In this document: positions 19,714 through 30,918 of the stretch, in pieces
Layout: every line of letters starts with the position of its first letter
Numbering within the stretch: position 1 is the stretch's first letter
Source: Citrobacter sedlakii NBRC 105722
GTDB taxonomy: Bacteria; Pseudomonadota; Gammaproteobacteria; Enterobacterales; Enterobacteriaceae
NCBI RefSeq assembly: GCF_000759835.1
Contig: NZ_BBNB01000012.1
Coordinates: 224,944-288,943, forward strand
Direction of reading: 5' to 3'
Length of the DNA: 64,000 nucleotides
Translations under genes and position numbers: made by a program
The notes under the pieces: generated by a model
What the model saw: the letters and a program-made list of their open reading frames with translations, nothing else
What the model was told of the DNA's origin: nothing
The model's database searches: none

Positions 19714-21708
19714 ATGTCCCGTAAAGAACTTGCCAACGCCATTCGCGCGCTCAGTATGGATGCCGTGCAGAAAGCCAATTCCGGCCATCCCGGCGCCCCG
19801 ATGGGGATGGCCGATATTGCCGAAGTGCTATGGAACGATTTTCTCAACCATAATCCGACCGATCCCACCTGGTACGACCGTGACCGCTTTATTCTCTCTA
19901 ACGGTCATGCCTCGATGCTGCTCTACAGCCTGCTGCACCTGTCCGGCTACGACCTGCCGCTGGAGGAGTTAAAAAACTTCCGCCAGCTACACTCCAAAAC
20001 GCCGGGCCATCCGGAAATCGGTTATACGCCGGGTGTAGAAACCACCACCGGCCCGTTGGGTCAGGGGCTGGCGAACGCCGTCGGCCTGGCCATTGCGGAA
20101 CGCACTCTCGCCGCACAGTTCAACCAGCCGGATCATGAGATCGTCGACCACTTCACATATGTGTTTATGGGCGACGGCTGTCTGATGGAAGGGATTTCAC
20201 ACGAAGTGTGTTCGCTGGCGGGCACGCTGGGTCTCGGCAAACTGATCGGCTTTTACGATCACAACGGCATTTCCATTGATGGCGAAACCGAAGGCTGGTT
20301 TACCGATGACACGGCTAAACGGTTTGAAGCCTACCACTGGCATGTGGTGCATGAAATAGACGGCCACGATCCCGAAGCGGTGAAGAAAGCGATTCAGGAA
20401 GCCCAGAGCGTGAAGGACAAGCCGTCGCTGATTATCTGCCGTACGGTTATTGGTTTTGGCTCACCGAACAAAGCAGGTAAAGAGGAGTCGCACGGCGCAG
20501 CGCTGGGCGAAGAAGAAGTCGCGCTGACCCGCCAGAAGCTGGGCTGGCGCCATCCGCCGTTTGAGATCCCAAAAGAGATTTATCGCGCCTGGGATGCCCG
20601 TGAGAAAGGCGAAAAAGCGCAACAGCGCTGGAAAGAAAAATTTGCCGCCTATGAGAAGGCGTATCCGGATCTTGCCGCCGAGTTTAGCCGCCGGATGAGC
20701 GGCGGCCTGCCGGAAGCCTGGGAAGAGACGACGCAGAAATTCATCAACGACCTGCAGGCGAATCCGGCGAAAATCGCCACCCGCAAAGCCTCGCAAAACA
20801 CGCTCAATGTTTATGGACCGCTGCTGCCGGAACTGCTTGGCGGCTCGGCGGATCTGGCGCCCAGCAACCTGACCATCTGGAAAGGCTCCACCTCGCTGAA
20901 AGAGGACCCGGCGGGAAATTATATCCATTACGGCGTGCGCGAATTCGGCATGACCGCCATCGCCAACGGCATTGCTCATCACGGCGGATTTGTCCCCTAC
21001 ACCGCTACCTTCCTGATGTTTGTCGAGTATGCGCGAAACGCCGCGCGCATGGCGGCGCTGATGAAGGCGCGGCAGATCATGGTGTATACCCATGACTCCA
21101 TTGGCCTGGGGGAAGATGGCCCGACCCACCAGGCGGTGGAACAACTGGCGAGCCTGCGCCTGACGCCGAACTTCAGCACCTGGCGACCATGCGATCAGGT
21201 TGAGGCGGCGGTCGGCTGGAAGCTGGCGGTGGAACGTCATAACGGTCCAACGGCGCTTATCCTGTCACGTCAGAATCTGGCGCAGGTCGAGCGTACGCCG
21301 GAGCAGGTAAAAGAGATTGCCCGCGGCGGCTACGTGCTAAAAGACAGCGGCGGCAAGCCGGACATCATTCTGATCGCCACCGGTTCGGAGATGGAAATTA
21401 CGCTGCAGGCGGCGGAAAAGCTGACCGGCGAAGGACGTAACGTGCGGGTGGTTTCATTGCCTTCAACGGACATTTTTGATGCCCAGGACGAGGCATACCG
21501 TGAGTCGGTGCTGCCGTCAAACGTGACGGCGCGCGTGGCGGTCGAAGCCGGTATTGCCGATTACTGGTACAAATACGTCGGCCTGAAAGGCGCAATTGTC
21601 GGTATGACGGGTTACGGGGAATCGGCGCCTGCCGACAAGCTGTTCCCGTACTTTGGCTTTACGGTCGAGAATATCGTTGCGAAGGCGCAGAAAGTGTTGA
21701 AGGCCTGA
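19714..21708 (+). CDS. tktB: Transketolase B
   Basis: 664 residues, three fewer than E. coli TktB because of a slightly shorter C-terminus (KAQKVLKA). It moves two-carbon ketol units with thiamine diphosphate. The ThDP/metal motif begins [13 protein letters not shown] near residue 154, and the pyrimidine-domain segment [16 protein letters not shown] is present near 455. It is co-transcribed with talA. Its stop lies 14 bp from the stop of convergent ypfG with no obvious stem-loop terminator between, so read-through into ypfG antisense is possible. Confidence 0.97.
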   Translation: MSRKELANAIRALSMDAVQKANSGHPGAPMGMADIAEVLWNDFLNHNPTDPTWYDRDRFILSNGHASMLLYSLLHLSGYDLPLEELKNFRQLHSKTPGHPEIGYTPGVETTTGPLGQGLANAVGLAIAERTLAAQFNQPDHEIVDHFTYVFMGDGCLMEGISHEVCSLAGTLGLGKLIGFYDHNGISIDGETEGWFTDDTAKRFEAYHWHVVHEIDGHDPEAVKKAIQEAQSVKDKPSLIICRTVIGFGSPNKAGKEESHGAALGEEEVALTRQKLGWRHPPFEIPKEIYRAWDAREKGEKAQQRWKEKFAAYEKAYPDLAAEFSRRMSGGLPEAWEETTQKFINDLQANPAKIATRKASQNTLNVYGPLLPELLGGSADLAPSNLTIWKGSTSLKEDPAGNYIHYGVREFGMTAIANGIAHHGGFVPYTATFLMFVEYARNAARMAALMKARQIMVYTHDSIGLGEDGPTHQAVEQLASLRLTPNFSTWRPCDQVEAAVGWKLAVERHNGPTALILSRQNLAQVERTPEQVKEIARGGYVLKDSGGKPDIILIATGSEMEITLQAAEKLTGEGRNVRVVSLPSTDIFDAQDEAYRESVLPSNVTARVAVEAGIADYWYKYVGLKGAIVGMTGYGESAPADKLFPYFGFTVENIVAKAQKVLKA

Positions 21709-21722
21709 TATCTGTCTTCACC

Positions 21723-22763
21723 TTAGCGCGTAATCCACAGCGTGGGCCAGGCATCTGGCCCATGCCAGCCATCGCAGCTCGGTTCTTCCGCGTAACGCAC
21801 CAGGCGAAAACGTTGACCGTCAAAGCGCCAGCGGGTCTGAATACCGCAATCAGTCATTCCCCGCCCCTTCGCCAGAGTTATCAACTCGCGGGATTTCTCA
21901 TCAAAACTGGCGTTCATCAACTCCATGTCATTGCCCCCCGACCCGTTTTTAAACGGCAGACGCAGACGAACAGCGTGGGAAGCCAACGGTTTTTTGCGCG
22001 ACACAACCCACGCCAGATCGACGGTGTTCCACGCGCCGGCTTCACAGGCAATCATCATCAGGGCTTTATCATCGGTGAGCGCAGTGACGCGGACATCCCG
22101 GCGCGACGGATCAAGCGAACAGCGAATACCGTTCATTCGCCAGTTACCGTAATCGAGCAGATCGTTTCGTTCTTCAAGGGACAGCGGCGTGGGCGTGGGG
22201 TTAACTACCGCCACGCCTTTCAGTGCGGGCGCGGGCGGCACGCTGAGGGGGGGATCGTCGCCTTTATCAATCCACGCCGTTTCGCTTCCCACGCGCTTTT
22301 GCTGCGCGTCAATAAACAGCAGCGCGGCCTTCAGCCCGGTTAATGAAATGCGCTGACTGCCTTTACGCAGGGTAATCGCGTCGCTTTCCTGAATCGTCTG
22401 CAGAAACTCGCTTATGGTCGTCGTATCGTCAGTCATGAGATGCCACGCCGTGACGCGCCAGCGCTGGCCGTTCAGGGCCAGAGGATGACCGTCAAGCAGC
22501 AGTCGCGGCGCGATCTCTTTTTCGCCTTCTGGCGTTTTTAAGCCGCCAAGATCGATACGCAAAACGGCGTCAGTATGTGCGCCTGCGCTACGGCTGAGGG
22601 TCATCACCAGACCGCCATGGTCACCGGTATTACGCGCAATGCAGAAGTTTTGGTTATTACAGGTCACCTGCCAGTCAGAAAAGGCCTGCTGCGCCGGGGC
22701 CGCCCATAACAGTCGACCCGGAAGCAGGCCGAGCAGGAAAAGGAAAATGACGCGATAGCGCAT
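21723..22763 (-). CDS. ypfG: DUF1176 periplasmic protein YpfG
   Basis: 346 residues matching the DUF1176/YpfG family. A signal peptide is evident: a basic start followed by a hydrophobic run, MRYRVIFLFLLGLLPGRLL, and an AAPAQQAFSD cleavage region near residue 22-25. Four cysteines in spaced pairs (for example VTCNNQNFCIARN) suggest disulfides in the periplasm. No function is known for this family, and its position between tktB and nudK matches E. coli, so it is conserved but uncharacterised. A possible role in the envelope is inference. Confidence 0.9.
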   Translation of the reverse strand: MRYRVIFLFLLGLLPGRLLWAAPAQQAFSDWQVTCNNQNFCIARNTGDHGGLVMTLSRSAGAHTDAVLRIDLGGLKTPEGEKEIAPRLLLDGHPLALNGQRWRVTAWHLMTDDTTTISEFLQTIQESDAITLRKGSQRISLTGLKAALLFIDAQQKRVGSETAWIDKGDDPPLSVPPAPALKGVAVVNPTPTPLSLEERNDLLDYGNWRMNGIRCSLDPSRRDVRVTALTDDKALMMIACEAGAWNTVDLAWVVSRKKPLASHAVRLRLPFKNGSGGNDMELMNASFDEKSRELITLAKGRGMTDCGIQTRWRFDGQRFRLVRYAEEPSCDGWHGPDAWPTLWITR

Positions 22764-22886
22764 GGACGGTGATAACCCCAGAAGTCAAACGAGCAACAGG
22801 TCGTATCTTCGTTGCGCAGTTAGCCATCCTCAATCGGATTTATCGGATTGCGTCAATAATTCGTAAAGAAATATAACCTTTAATTA

Positions 22887-23462
22887 TCAATCCATTAAAT
22901 GCGAAGAATGCAAATAGTTAAGCAATAACACGGTCTTACCGTCTCGTATCTCGCCCGTTTTAATCATCTCCAGCGCCCGGGTAAAGGGAAGCTCCAGCAC
23001 GTCGATCTCTTCATCTTCGACGCCGCCGCCCGCATTTGCGCGCTGGCTGTCACTGTACTCAGCAATAAAGAAATGGATCAGTTCCGTGACGCCGCCGGGG
23101 GACATATACAGCTCAAATAATTTACGCACTTCGCCGACGGCATAGCCGGTTTCTTCAATGGCCTCTTTGCGGATACAGGCTTCCGGCTCGTCGTTGTCGA
23201 GCAGTCCGGCGCAGGTTTCAATGAGCTGTCCGCTTTCATTGCCGTTAACCCAGGTCGCGACGCGGAACTGACGGATCAGCACCACCGTTTTTTTCTCAGC
23301 GTTATACAGCAGAATGGTCGCGCCGTTGCCGCGGTCGTACACTTCGCGCTTGTGACGAATCACCTCGCCGCTTGAGCGGGTCAGATCGTAGGTGATATTG
23401 CGCAGGATGAAATAGTTATCAGAAAGGATTTTGTCTTTAACGAGGGTAATTTTTTGCGACAT
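22887..23462 (-). CDS. nudK: GDP-mannose pyrophosphatase NudK (Nudix hydrolase)
   Basis: 191 residues, the E. coli length. It hydrolyses GDP-mannose to GMP and mannose-1-phosphate. The Nudix box occupies residues 86-107, [19 protein letters not shown] followed by TGY; the REUxEE core reads KEAIEE, with lysine for arginine as in E. coli NudK. The substrate-family feature [15 protein letters not shown] follows. It is monocistronic, with a REP element downstream separating it from the next minus-strand gene aegA. Confidence 0.96.
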   Translation of the reverse strand: MSQKITLVKDKILSDNYFILRNITYDLTRSSGEVIRHKREVYDRGNGATILLYNAEKKTVVLIRQFRVATWVNGNESGQLIETCAGLLDNDEPEACIRKEAIEETGYAVGEVRKLFELYMSPGGVTELIHFFIAEYSDSQRANAGGGVEDEEIDVLELPFTRALEMIKTGEIRDGKTVLLLNYLHSSHLMD

Positions 23463-23545
23463 ACCGGCTCCACAGCGTAAGGTGAGAAAACATACTACGC
23501 CGCGGATCCGGATTTGTCTGCGTGGGATTACGCTGAATTATGTGC

Positions 23546-23580
23546 GATGCCGGACGACGCTGAGCGTCTTATCCGACATC
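23546..23580. repeat. REP element between nudK and aegA
   Basis: GATGCCGGACGACGCTGAGC followed by GTCTTATCCGACATC forms a 35-bp imperfect palindrome of the standard REP consensus (gccggatgacgc ... gcgtcttatccggc). It lies in the 168-bp gap upstream of nudK and downstream of aegA transcription, and contains the only recognisable structure there. Confidence 0.8.
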
Positions 23581-23630
23581 AGGAGTGCGAAGTCGACGCC
23601 TGCTTAACCACACCCCATCAGGCACAGGGA

Positions 23631-25592
23631 CTATTCCCCCAGCCAGTCGATAATTCCCTGCGCGGCATGACGCCCTTCGGCCATCGCGGTCACCACCAGA
23701 TCTGCGCCGCGTACCGCATCACCACCGGCGAAGATTTTCGGGTTAGTGGTCTGGTAGCGGTAGGCGCTTTCAACGTTTGCCGCTATGCGTCCCCAGCTAT
23801 CCACCTTCACGCCGTGGGTTTCCAGCCACGGCATGCCGTGCGGATGAAAACCAAACGCCATGATCACCGCGTCCGCGGGCATCACAAACTCGCTGCCGGC
23901 GATGGGTACCGGACGGCGGCGGCCCTGGGCGTCCGGCTCGCCAAGCTCGGTACGCAGGAAGCGCACGCCGCAAACCCGGCCTTCGGCATTCAGTTCCAGC
24001 TCAACAGGCTGAACGTTAAATTCAAAATTAGCCCCCTCTTCGCGCGCGTTCTTCACCTCTTTCTTCGAGCCGGGCATATTGGCTTCGTCGCGACGGTAGG
24101 CGCAGGTCACTTTGCTTGCGCCGTGACGCAGCGCGGTACGCACGCAGTCCATGGCCGTATCTCCCCCGCCAAGCACCACGACGTTTAACCCGGCGGTATT
24201 GATGTACGGTTCATCCGGGTGTTCATCCAGCCCCATCAGCTGTTTGGTGTTGGCAATAAGGAACGGCAACGCGTCATACACGCCCGGCGCATCTTCGTTA
24301 GGTAAGTCGGCTTTCATCGAACGGTAGGTCCCTACGCCGACAAACACCGCGTCGTATTCGTCCAGTAGCGTCTCCAGCCTGACGTCGCGTCCTACTTCGC
24401 AGTTCAGCTCGAAATGAATGCCCATTGCGCTGAAGATTTCCCGGCGGCGCGCCAGCAGCGATTTGTCGAGTTTAAACGCCGGAATGCCGAAGGTCAGCAG
24501 CCCGCCGATCTCCGGATGCCTGTCGAAAACCGTGGCGCTGATGCCGTGACGCGCCAGCACGTCCGCACAGGCCAGGCCCGCCGGACCCGCGCCGATAATC
24601 GCCACCCGTTTATCACTTTGCCGTACGTCGCTGAGGTCCGGTCGCCAGCCGTTTGCCAGCGCGCGATCGGATATGTAACGTTCAATATTGCCAATGGTCA
24701 CCGCGCCATATTCGTCCCGCACCGTACAGGCCCCTTCACAGAGACGATCCTGAGGACAAACACGCCCGGTGATTTCCGGCAAACAATTGGTTTGATGAGA
24801 GAGTTCTACCGCCGCATCAATGTCGCCAGCCTTCACCCGTTCAATCCACTGCGGAATGTGATTGTGCAACGGGCAGGTCCACTCACAAATGCTGTGCTCG
24901 CCGCATTTCAGGCAGCGCGACGCTTCCTGCTTTGCCTGAGCGCTGCGAAACGGCAGGTAGATTTCATCAAAGCCGGTTTTGCGCGCGTCAATGGCCAGCT
25001 TATCCGGCTCACCGCGCGCAGGCGTGGCGCGCATCTGCTCGATTTTGCTGATACCCGGCGACGTTTGTCCTCCTGTTTCCGCATGCCAGGGCTGGATTTC
25101 CTGGCGCGCGGTACGCAGTCGTCGCGCTTTCGCCAGGCGGGCTAAGCTCCCTTCCGTCACCAGTTGCAGCGCGTCCGCCGGGCAGTTTTCCACGCAGGCC
25201 GGTCCGTTTTCGCGCCCTGCGCAAAGATCGCACTTGTGGGCGGTCGCGTTAACCTGATCTTTCGCGACCGGCGTCAGGACAATCTGCATCGCGCCAAACG
25301 GGCATGCCACCACGCAGGATTTACAGCCAATACATTTTTGCGCATTGACCTGTACGCTATCGTTAATATGGCTGATGGCGCCGTTCGGGCAACTGCGGGC
25401 GCAAGGAGCATCCTCGCAGTGGTGACAGGTGACGGCACTGCGCTGATGCTGGTGTTTGATGACCGCGATCCGGGGCCGGTAATGTTGTTGACTCAGGACG
25501 TGTTGCTCATCATTGTGGGCCATAACGCAAGCCACTTCGCAGGCATGGCATCCCAGGCACTGTTGGCTGTTGGCCATAATAAAACGGTTCAT
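23631..25592 (-). CDS. aegA: Putative oxidoreductase AegA (ferredoxin plus GltD-like domains)
   Basis: 653 residues, close to the 659 of E. coli AegA. The N-terminal 170 residues hold four ferredoxin-type cysteine clusters (CLGCHACEVAC, CHHCEDAPCARSC, CIGCKSCVVAC, CDLCAGRENGPACVENC). The remainder is a glutamate-synthase beta-subunit-like flavin/NAD reductase, with further clusters CLKCGEHSICEWTC and CPQDRLCEGAC and the dinucleotide motif VAIIGAGPAGLACADVLAR near residue 330. In E. coli it is linked to anaerobic, formate-dependent urate use. It is divergent from narQ, so a shared FNR-type region is possible but was not identified. Confidence 0.94.
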   Translation of the reverse strand: MNRFIMANSQQCLGCHACEVACVMAHNDEQHVLSQQHYRPRIAVIKHQHQRSAVTCHHCEDAPCARSCPNGAISHINDSVQVNAQKCIGCKSCVVACPFGAMQIVLTPVAKDQVNATAHKCDLCAGRENGPACVENCPADALQLVTEGSLARLAKARRLRTARQEIQPWHAETGGQTSPGISKIEQMRATPARGEPDKLAIDARKTGFDEIYLPFRSAQAKQEASRCLKCGEHSICEWTCPLHNHIPQWIERVKAGDIDAAVELSHQTNCLPEITGRVCPQDRLCEGACTVRDEYGAVTIGNIERYISDRALANGWRPDLSDVRQSDKRVAIIGAGPAGLACADVLARHGISATVFDRHPEIGGLLTFGIPAFKLDKSLLARRREIFSAMGIHFELNCEVGRDVRLETLLDEYDAVFVGVGTYRSMKADLPNEDAPGVYDALPFLIANTKQLMGLDEHPDEPYINTAGLNVVVLGGGDTAMDCVRTALRHGASKVTCAYRRDEANMPGSKKEVKNAREEGANFEFNVQPVELELNAEGRVCGVRFLRTELGEPDAQGRRRPVPIAGSEFVMPADAVIMAFGFHPHGMPWLETHGVKVDSWGRIAANVESAYRYQTTNPKIFAGGDAVRGADLVVTAMAEGRHAAQGIIDWLGE

Positions 25593-25778
25593 GGCGACCT
25601 TCTTTTTTGGTTGTAAAAACCTTATTCTTTACGTGTTATTACCGACTAAGCAGGGCGTCGGCAATGTTCATCTGCCCAGGAAGCACAACTATTTCTACAG
25701 AACCTGAAGCAGATCAATTTATTTCAGCTTCAATGAAACTGCGTTTCATCCTGAACACGGTTAAAGGAACTCACGCCA

Positions 25779-27485
25779 GTGATCGTCAAACGTCCCGTCT
25801 CGGCCAGCCTGGCCCGGGCCTTTTTTTACATTGTTCTGCTGTCGATTCTGTCCACCGGCGTAGCGCTGTTAACGCTGGCGAGCAGCCTGCGCGATGCCGA
25901 GGCGATTAACGTCGCCGGTTCGCTGCGCATGCAGAGCTACCGGCTGGGTTACGATCTGCAAAGCCGTAGTTCGCAGTTGACCGCCCATCGCCAGCTTTTC
26001 CAGCAGGCGTTGAACTCTCCCGCCCTCAGCAATCTGAACGCCTGGTACGTGCCGCAGGCGGTAAAAAGCCGCTACGGGCAACTGCACGCCAACTGGCTGG
26101 AGATGAATAAGCGGCTGATTGACGGCGATTTACCCTGGTATCAGGCCAACATTAATGCCTATGTCGATAAGATCGATCTGTTCGTATTGGCGTTACAGCA
26201 CTACGCCGAACGCAAGGTCATGCTGGTTGTCGGCACGTCGCTGGCGGGCGGCATCGGTATCTTTACCCTTGTTTTTTTCACCCTGCGACGTATTCGCCAT
26301 CAGGTAGTACGTCCGTTAAGTCAGTTGGTGATGGCCAGCCAGCGTATTGAACACGGCCAGTTCGATTCCCCTCCGCTGGAAACCCACCTGCCGAACGAAC
26401 TGGGGTTGCTGGCGAAAACCTTCAACCAGATGTCGAGCGAGCTGCACAAGTTGTACCGTTCGCTTGAAGCCAGCGTGGAGGAAAAAACCCGCGACCTGCA
26501 CGAGTCCAGACGTCGCCTTGAGGTGCTTTACCAGTGTTCGCAAGCGCTGAATACCAGCCAGATTGACGTTCACTGTTTTCGTCATATCCTGCAAATTGTG
26601 CGCGAAAACGAAGCCGCCCAGTTTCTGGAACTGACCGTTGGCGAGAACTGGCGCATCAGCGAAGGCGAAAAACAAGCCGAATTGCCGATGCAGATCCTGC
26701 CGGTCACGATGCAGGACACTGTTTACGGTGAACTGCACTGGCAGAGCCAGAACGTGAACAGCGCAATCCCCCTGTTGAACAGCGTCTCAACGATGCTTGG
26801 GCGCGGCTTGTACTTTAACCAGGCGCAAAAGCATTTCCAGCAGCTGTTGTTGATGGAGGAACGAGCCACTATCGCCCGCGAACTGCACGACTCGCTTGCG
26901 CAGGTGCTCTCTTATTTGCGCATCCAACTGACGCTGCTGAAGCGTTCGATTCCGGAAGATAACGCCCCTGCGCAGTCAATCATGGATGACTTCTCCCGGG
27001 CGCTGAATGATGCATACCGCCAGTTACGCGAACTGCTGACGACCTTCCGCCTGACGCTGCAGCAGGCCGATCTCCCCTCCGCGCTGCATGAGATGCTGGA
27101 AACCCTGCAAGCTCAGACGCCCGCGAAACTGACGCTGGACTGCCGCCTGCCGACGCTGGCGCTTGACGCGCAGATGCAGGTGCATTTACTGCAAATTATT
27201 CGCGAAGCGGTCCTTAACGCGATGAAGCACGCGAATGCCAGTGAAATCGCCGTCAGCTGCGTGACCGCGCCGGATGGCGATCATACGGTCTATATTCGCG
27301 ATAACGGCGTGGGCATTGGCGAACCGGATGAACCGGCAGGGCATTACGGCCTGAATATTATGAGGGAACGTGCGGAACGGCTTGGCGGCACGCTGAGTTT
27401 TTCTCAACCGTCCGGCGGCGGCACGTTAGTGAGCATTAGCTTTCGTTCGACAGATTCGCAAGACGATACCGCACATCTGACGTAG
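25779..27485 (+). CDS. narQ: Nitrate/nitrite sensor histidine kinase NarQ
   Basis: 568 residues with a GTG start at 25779 (MIVKRPVSASLARAFFYIV), as in E. coli. Two transmembrane helices flank a periplasmic nitrate-sensing domain (about 15-35 and 145-170); the P-box-like stretch NVAGSLRMQSYRLG is at 45-58. A HAMP region follows, then a central cysteine-containing module and a HisKA_3 dimerisation domain with the phosphorylated H370 in ARELHDSLAQVLSYLR. The C-terminal HATPase has the N-box NAMKHANA and G1 box DNGVGIGEPDE. It phosphorylates NarP and NarL. Confidence 0.97.
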   Translation: MIVKRPVSASLARAFFYIVLLSILSTGVALLTLASSLRDAEAINVAGSLRMQSYRLGYDLQSRSSQLTAHRQLFQQALNSPALSNLNAWYVPQAVKSRYGQLHANWLEMNKRLIDGDLPWYQANINAYVDKIDLFVLALQHYAERKVMLVVGTSLAGGIGIFTLVFFTLRRIRHQVVRPLSQLVMASQRIEHGQFDSPPLETHLPNELGLLAKTFNQMSSELHKLYRSLEASVEEKTRDLHESRRRLEVLYQCSQALNTSQIDVHCFRHILQIVRENEAAQFLELTVGENWRISEGEKQAELPMQILPVTMQDTVYGELHWQSQNVNSAIPLLNSVSTMLGRGLYFNQAQKHFQQLLLMEERATIARELHDSLAQVLSYLRIQLTLLKRSIPEDNAPAQSIMDDFSRALNDAYRQLRELLTTFRLTLQQADLPSALHEMLETLQAQTPAKLTLDCRLPTLALDAQMQVHLLQIIREAVLNAMKHANASEIAVSCVTAPDGDHTVYIRDNGVGIGEPDEPAGHYGLNIMRERAERLGGTLSFSQPSGGGTLVSISFRSTDSQDDTAHLT

Positions 27486-27652
27486 AATTTCACAAAACCG
27501 GACGTAAGCGCGCAGGAAGCTGACAAACGCCGCAAAGAGGCATGATAATTTACATTATCTCCTTTTTTTCTCCACGTTTGGTTTGTGCCTTGCCGCTACA
27601 GTGAAGCACATCACACCGATAAGTTATCAAGAAAAATGAGGTCCTCTTTCTG

Positions 27653-30600
27653 ATGGCGAATTTCTTTATCGATCGCCCCATTTTTGCCTGGGTGCTGGCT
27701 ATCCTGTTGTGCCTGACAGGAACCCTGGCTATTTTTTCTTTGCCTATTGAGCAGTATCCGGACCTTGCGCCGCCTAACGTGCGCATCACCGCTAACTATC
27801 CGGGCGCATCCGCGCAAACGCTTGAGAACACCGTTACCCAGGTCATTGAGCAGAACATGACCGGCCTCGACAATTTGATGTACATGTCATCACAAAGCAG
27901 CGGGACCGGCCAGGCCTCGGTGACGCTGAGCTTTGTCGCCGGAACCGATCCGGATGAGGCGGTTCAGCAGGTGCAAAACCAGCTGCAGTCGGCCATGCGT
28001 AAGCTGCCGCAGGCGGTGCAGAATCAGGGCGTAACCGTGCGTAAAACCGGGGACACCAACATTCTGACTATCGCCTTCGTCTCCACCGACGGCTCAATGG
28101 ATAAGCAGGACATCGCGGACTACGTCGCCAGTAATATCCAGGACCCGCTAAGCCGGGTTAACGGCGTGGGCGATATTGATGCTTACGGTTCGCCATATTC
28201 AATGCGTATCTGGCTGGATCCCGCCAAACTCAACAGCTACCAGATGACCGCGAAAGATGTGACCGACGCCATTGAATCGCAAAACGCGCAGATTGCGGTG
28301 GGTCAGCTTGGCGGTACGCCTTCCATTGATACTCAGGCGCTGAACGCCACCATTAACGCCCAGTCGCTACTGCAAACCCCCGAACAGTTCCGCGCCATTA
28401 CGCTGCGGGTGAATCAGGATGGCTCGGAAGTGACGCTGGGAGACGTCGCCACCGTCGAAATGGGGGCGGAAAAGTATGATTATCTCAGCCGCTTTAACGG
28501 CCATGCGGCCTCCGGGCTGGGGGTAAAACTGGCCTCTGGCGCGAATGAAATGGCGACAGCGACCCAGGTGCTCGCGCGGCTGGATGAACTGGCGCAGTAT
28601 TTTCCCCACGGGCTGGAATACAAGGTCGCCTATGAAACCACCTCCTTCGTGAAGGCCTCAATCGAAGATGTGGTGAAAACGCTGCTGGAGGCCATCGCGC
28701 TGGTGTTCCTCGTGATGTATCTGTTCCTGCAAAATTTCCGCGCCACACTGATCCCCACTATCGCCGTACCGGTGGTGTTGATGGGGACCTTCTCGGTACT
28801 TTACGCCTTTGGCTACAGTATCAACACCCTGACGATGTTCGCGATGGTGCTGGCTATCGGTCTGCTGGTCGATGATGCCATTGTGGTGGTGGAGAACGTC
28901 GAACGCATCATGAGCGAAGAGGGACTTTCCCCGCGCGAAGCGACGCGTAAGTCGATGGGACAAATTCAGGGGGCGCTGGTCGGTATCGCGATGGTGCTCT
29001 CGGCGGTATTTGTGCCAATGGCATTCTTCGGCGGCACGACCGGGGCAATCTACCGCCAGTTCTCCATTACGATTGTCGCGGCGATGGTGCTGTCGGTGCT
29101 GGTGGCGATGATCCTCACCCCTGCCCTGTGCGCCACGCTGCTAAAACCGCTGCATAAAGGGGAGCATCACGGGCAGACTGGCTTCTTTGGCTGGTTTAAC
29201 CGCACCTTTAACCGTAACGCCGAGCGCTACGAAAAAGGCGTGGCGAAGATCCTTCACCGCAGCCTGCGCTGGATGTTGATTTACGTGCTGCTGCTCGGGG
29301 GAATGGTGGTGCTGTTTCTGCGTCTGCCGACCTCCTTCCTGCCGCTCGAGGATCGTGGGATGTTCATCACCTCGGTGCAGTTGCCGAGCGGTTCCACGCA
29401 GCAACAAACCCTGAAAGTGGTACAGCAGGTCGAAAAATACTTCTTTACCCACGAAAAAGAGAACGTCCAGTCCGTGTTTGCCACCGTCGGCTCCGGCCCC
29501 GGCGGCAACGGTCAGAACGTGGCGCGAATGTTTATTCGTTTAAAAGACTGGGACGAGCGCAACACCACGACCGGCACATCGTTTGCCATTATCGAACGCG
29601 CGACCAAAGCGTTTAACCAGATTAAAGAGGCGCGGGTGTTTGCCAGCAGCCCGCCGGCTATCAGCGGCCTGGGCAGCTCTGCGGGTTTCGACATGGAGTT
29701 GCAGGATCACGCCGGGGCCGGTCACGATGCCCTGATGGCCGCGCGCGACCAGTTGTTGCGGCTTGCGGCGAGCGACAACCAGTTGACTCGCGTACGCCAC
29801 AACGGTCTGGACGACAGCCCGCAGTTGCAGATCGATATCGACCAGCGCAAAGCTCAGGCGCTAGGCGTCTCTATTGATGACATCAACGATACGTTACAAA
29901 CGGCCTGGGGGTCGAGCTACGTCAACGACTTTATGGACCGCGGGCGCGTAAAAAAGGTGTATGTTCAGGCGGCGGCGAAATACCGTATGCTGCCGGAAGA
30001 CATCAATCTGTGGTACGTGCGCAACAACAGCGGCGGCATGGTGCCCTTCTCGGCCTTCGCCACCTCGCGCTGGGAAACGGGCTCGCCGCGACTGGAGCGC
30101 TATAATGGCTACTCCGCCGTTGAAATCGTCGGCGAGGCGGCGCCTGGCGTCAGCACCGGTACGGCGATGGACGTGATGGAGTCGCTGGTACGCCAGCTTC
30201 CAACCGGATTTGGGCTTGAGTGGACCGCGATGTCGTATCAGGAACGGCTGTCCGGCGCACAAGCGCCCGCCCTGTACGCCATTTCGCTACTGGTGGTATT
30301 CCTGTGCCTGGCGGCGCTGTATGAAAGCTGGTCTGTGCCGTTCTCGGTGATGCTGGTGGTGCCGCTGGGGGTGATTGGCGCCCTGCTCGCCACCTGGATG
30401 CGCGGTCTGGAAAACGATGTCTATTTCCAGGTGGGACTGTTGACGGTGATTGGCTTGTCAGCGAAAAACGCCATTCTTATTGTGGAATTCGCCAATGAGA
30501 TGAACGAAAAAGGCCACGATCTGCTGGAGGCCACGCTGCATGCCTGTCGCCAGCGCTTGCGACCTATCCTGATGACCTCGCTGGCCTTTATCTTCGGCGT

Positions 30601-30766
30601 ACTGCCGATGGCGATCAGCAACGGCGCAGGCTCGGGGGGTCAGCATGCGGTCGGTACCGGCGTGATGGGCGGGATGATCTCGGCGACAATTCTGGCTATC
30701 TACTTCGTACCGCTGTTTTTCGTGCTGGTGCGCCGACGCTTCCCGTTGAAGCCGCGTCCGGAATAA
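27653..30766 (+). CDS. acrD: RND multidrug efflux transporter AcrD
   Basis: 1037 residues, the E. coli AcrD length. It is an inner-membrane RND pump that works with AcrA and TolC to expel aminoglycosides, beta-lactams and other amphiphiles. Proton-relay aspartates are in the segment [20 protein letters not shown] near residue 400-420. Two large periplasmic loops flank the membrane halves, and the C-terminal repeat contains [16 protein letters not shown]. It is monocistronic, with a strong terminator after the stop. No truncation or frameshift was seen. AcrD rather than AcrB is inferred from its position between narQ and yffB. Confidence 0.97.
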   Translation: MANFFIDRPIFAWVLAILLCLTGTLAIFSLPIEQYPDLAPPNVRITANYPGASAQTLENTVTQVIEQNMTGLDNLMYMSSQSSGTGQASVTLSFVAGTDPDEAVQQVQNQLQSAMRKLPQAVQNQGVTVRKTGDTNILTIAFVSTDGSMDKQDIADYVASNIQDPLSRVNGVGDIDAYGSPYSMRIWLDPAKLNSYQMTAKDVTDAIESQNAQIAVGQLGGTPSIDTQALNATINAQSLLQTPEQFRAITLRVNQDGSEVTLGDVATVEMGAEKYDYLSRFNGHAASGLGVKLASGANEMATATQVLARLDELAQYFPHGLEYKVAYETTSFVKASIEDVVKTLLEAIALVFLVMYLFLQNFRATLIPTIAVPVVLMGTFSVLYAFGYSINTLTMFAMVLAIGLLVDDAIVVVENVERIMSEEGLSPREATRKSMGQIQGALVGIAMVLSAVFVPMAFFGGTTGAIYRQFSITIVAAMVLSVLVAMILTPALCATLLKPLHKGEHHGQTGFFGWFNRTFNRNAERYEKGVAKILHRSLRWMLIYVLLLGGMVVLFLRLPTSFLPLEDRGMFITSVQLPSGSTQQQTLKVVQQVEKYFFTHEKENVQSVFATVGSGPGGNGQNVARMFIRLKDWDERNTTTGTSFAIIERATKAFNQIKEARVFASSPPAISGLGSSAGFDMELQDHAGAGHDALMAARDQLLRLAASDNQLTRVRHNGLDDSPQLQIDIDQRKAQALGVSIDDINDTLQTAWGSSYVNDFMDRGRVKKVYVQAAAKYRMLPEDINLWYVRNNSGGMVPFSAFATSRWETGSPRLERYNGYSAVEIVGEAAPGVSTGTAMDVMESLVRQLPTGFGLEWTAMSYQERLSGAQAPALYAISLLVVFLCLAALYESWSVPFSVMLVVPLGVIGALLATWMRGLENDVYFQVGLLTVIGLSAKNAILIVEFANEMNEKGHDLLEATLHACRQRLRPILMTSLAFIFGVLPMAISNGAGSGGQHAVGTGVMGGMISATILAIYFVPLFFVLVRRRFPLKPRPE

Positions 30767-30773
30767 ACAAACA

Positions 30774-30803
30774 AAAAGGCGACCTGCCAACGGGTCGCCT
30801 TTT
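30774..30803 (+). terminator. Intrinsic terminator of acrD
   Basis: An 11-bp stem (AAAAGGCGACC at 30774-30784 with GGTCGCCTTTT at 30793-30803, 8-nt loop) begins seven bases after the acrD stop. The A and T flanks make it work in both directions, which would also end the minus-strand ypfM message arriving from the right. Confidence 0.88.
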
Positions 30804-30858
30804 CAGTGTGATGCGTCTCACACGATCTGTTCTGTTATTTGGATGCCTTTCCAGAATT

Positions 30859-30918
30859 TTATTTACGAAGCATAACTTCGATAAAGTCTTTCCAGTTCCC
30901 CAGTTCACGTTCAATCAT
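30859..30918 (-). CDS. ypfM: 19-residue small protein YpfM
   Basis: Reading the minus strand gives an ATG at 30918, a TAA at 30859, and the peptide MIERELGNWKDFIEVMLRK. This agrees with my memory of the E. coli small protein YpfM, which lies at the same acrD-yffB position and was shown to be expressed. An AGAGGTC ribosome-site-like sequence precedes the ATG. No signal peptide or membrane helix fits; the peptide is likely a soluble amphipathic helix. Function is unknown. Conservation at peptide level across a genus boundary argues that it is selected. It is on the strand opposite to acrD and yffB. Confidence 0.85.
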   Translation of the reverse strand: MIERELGNWKDFIEVMLRK

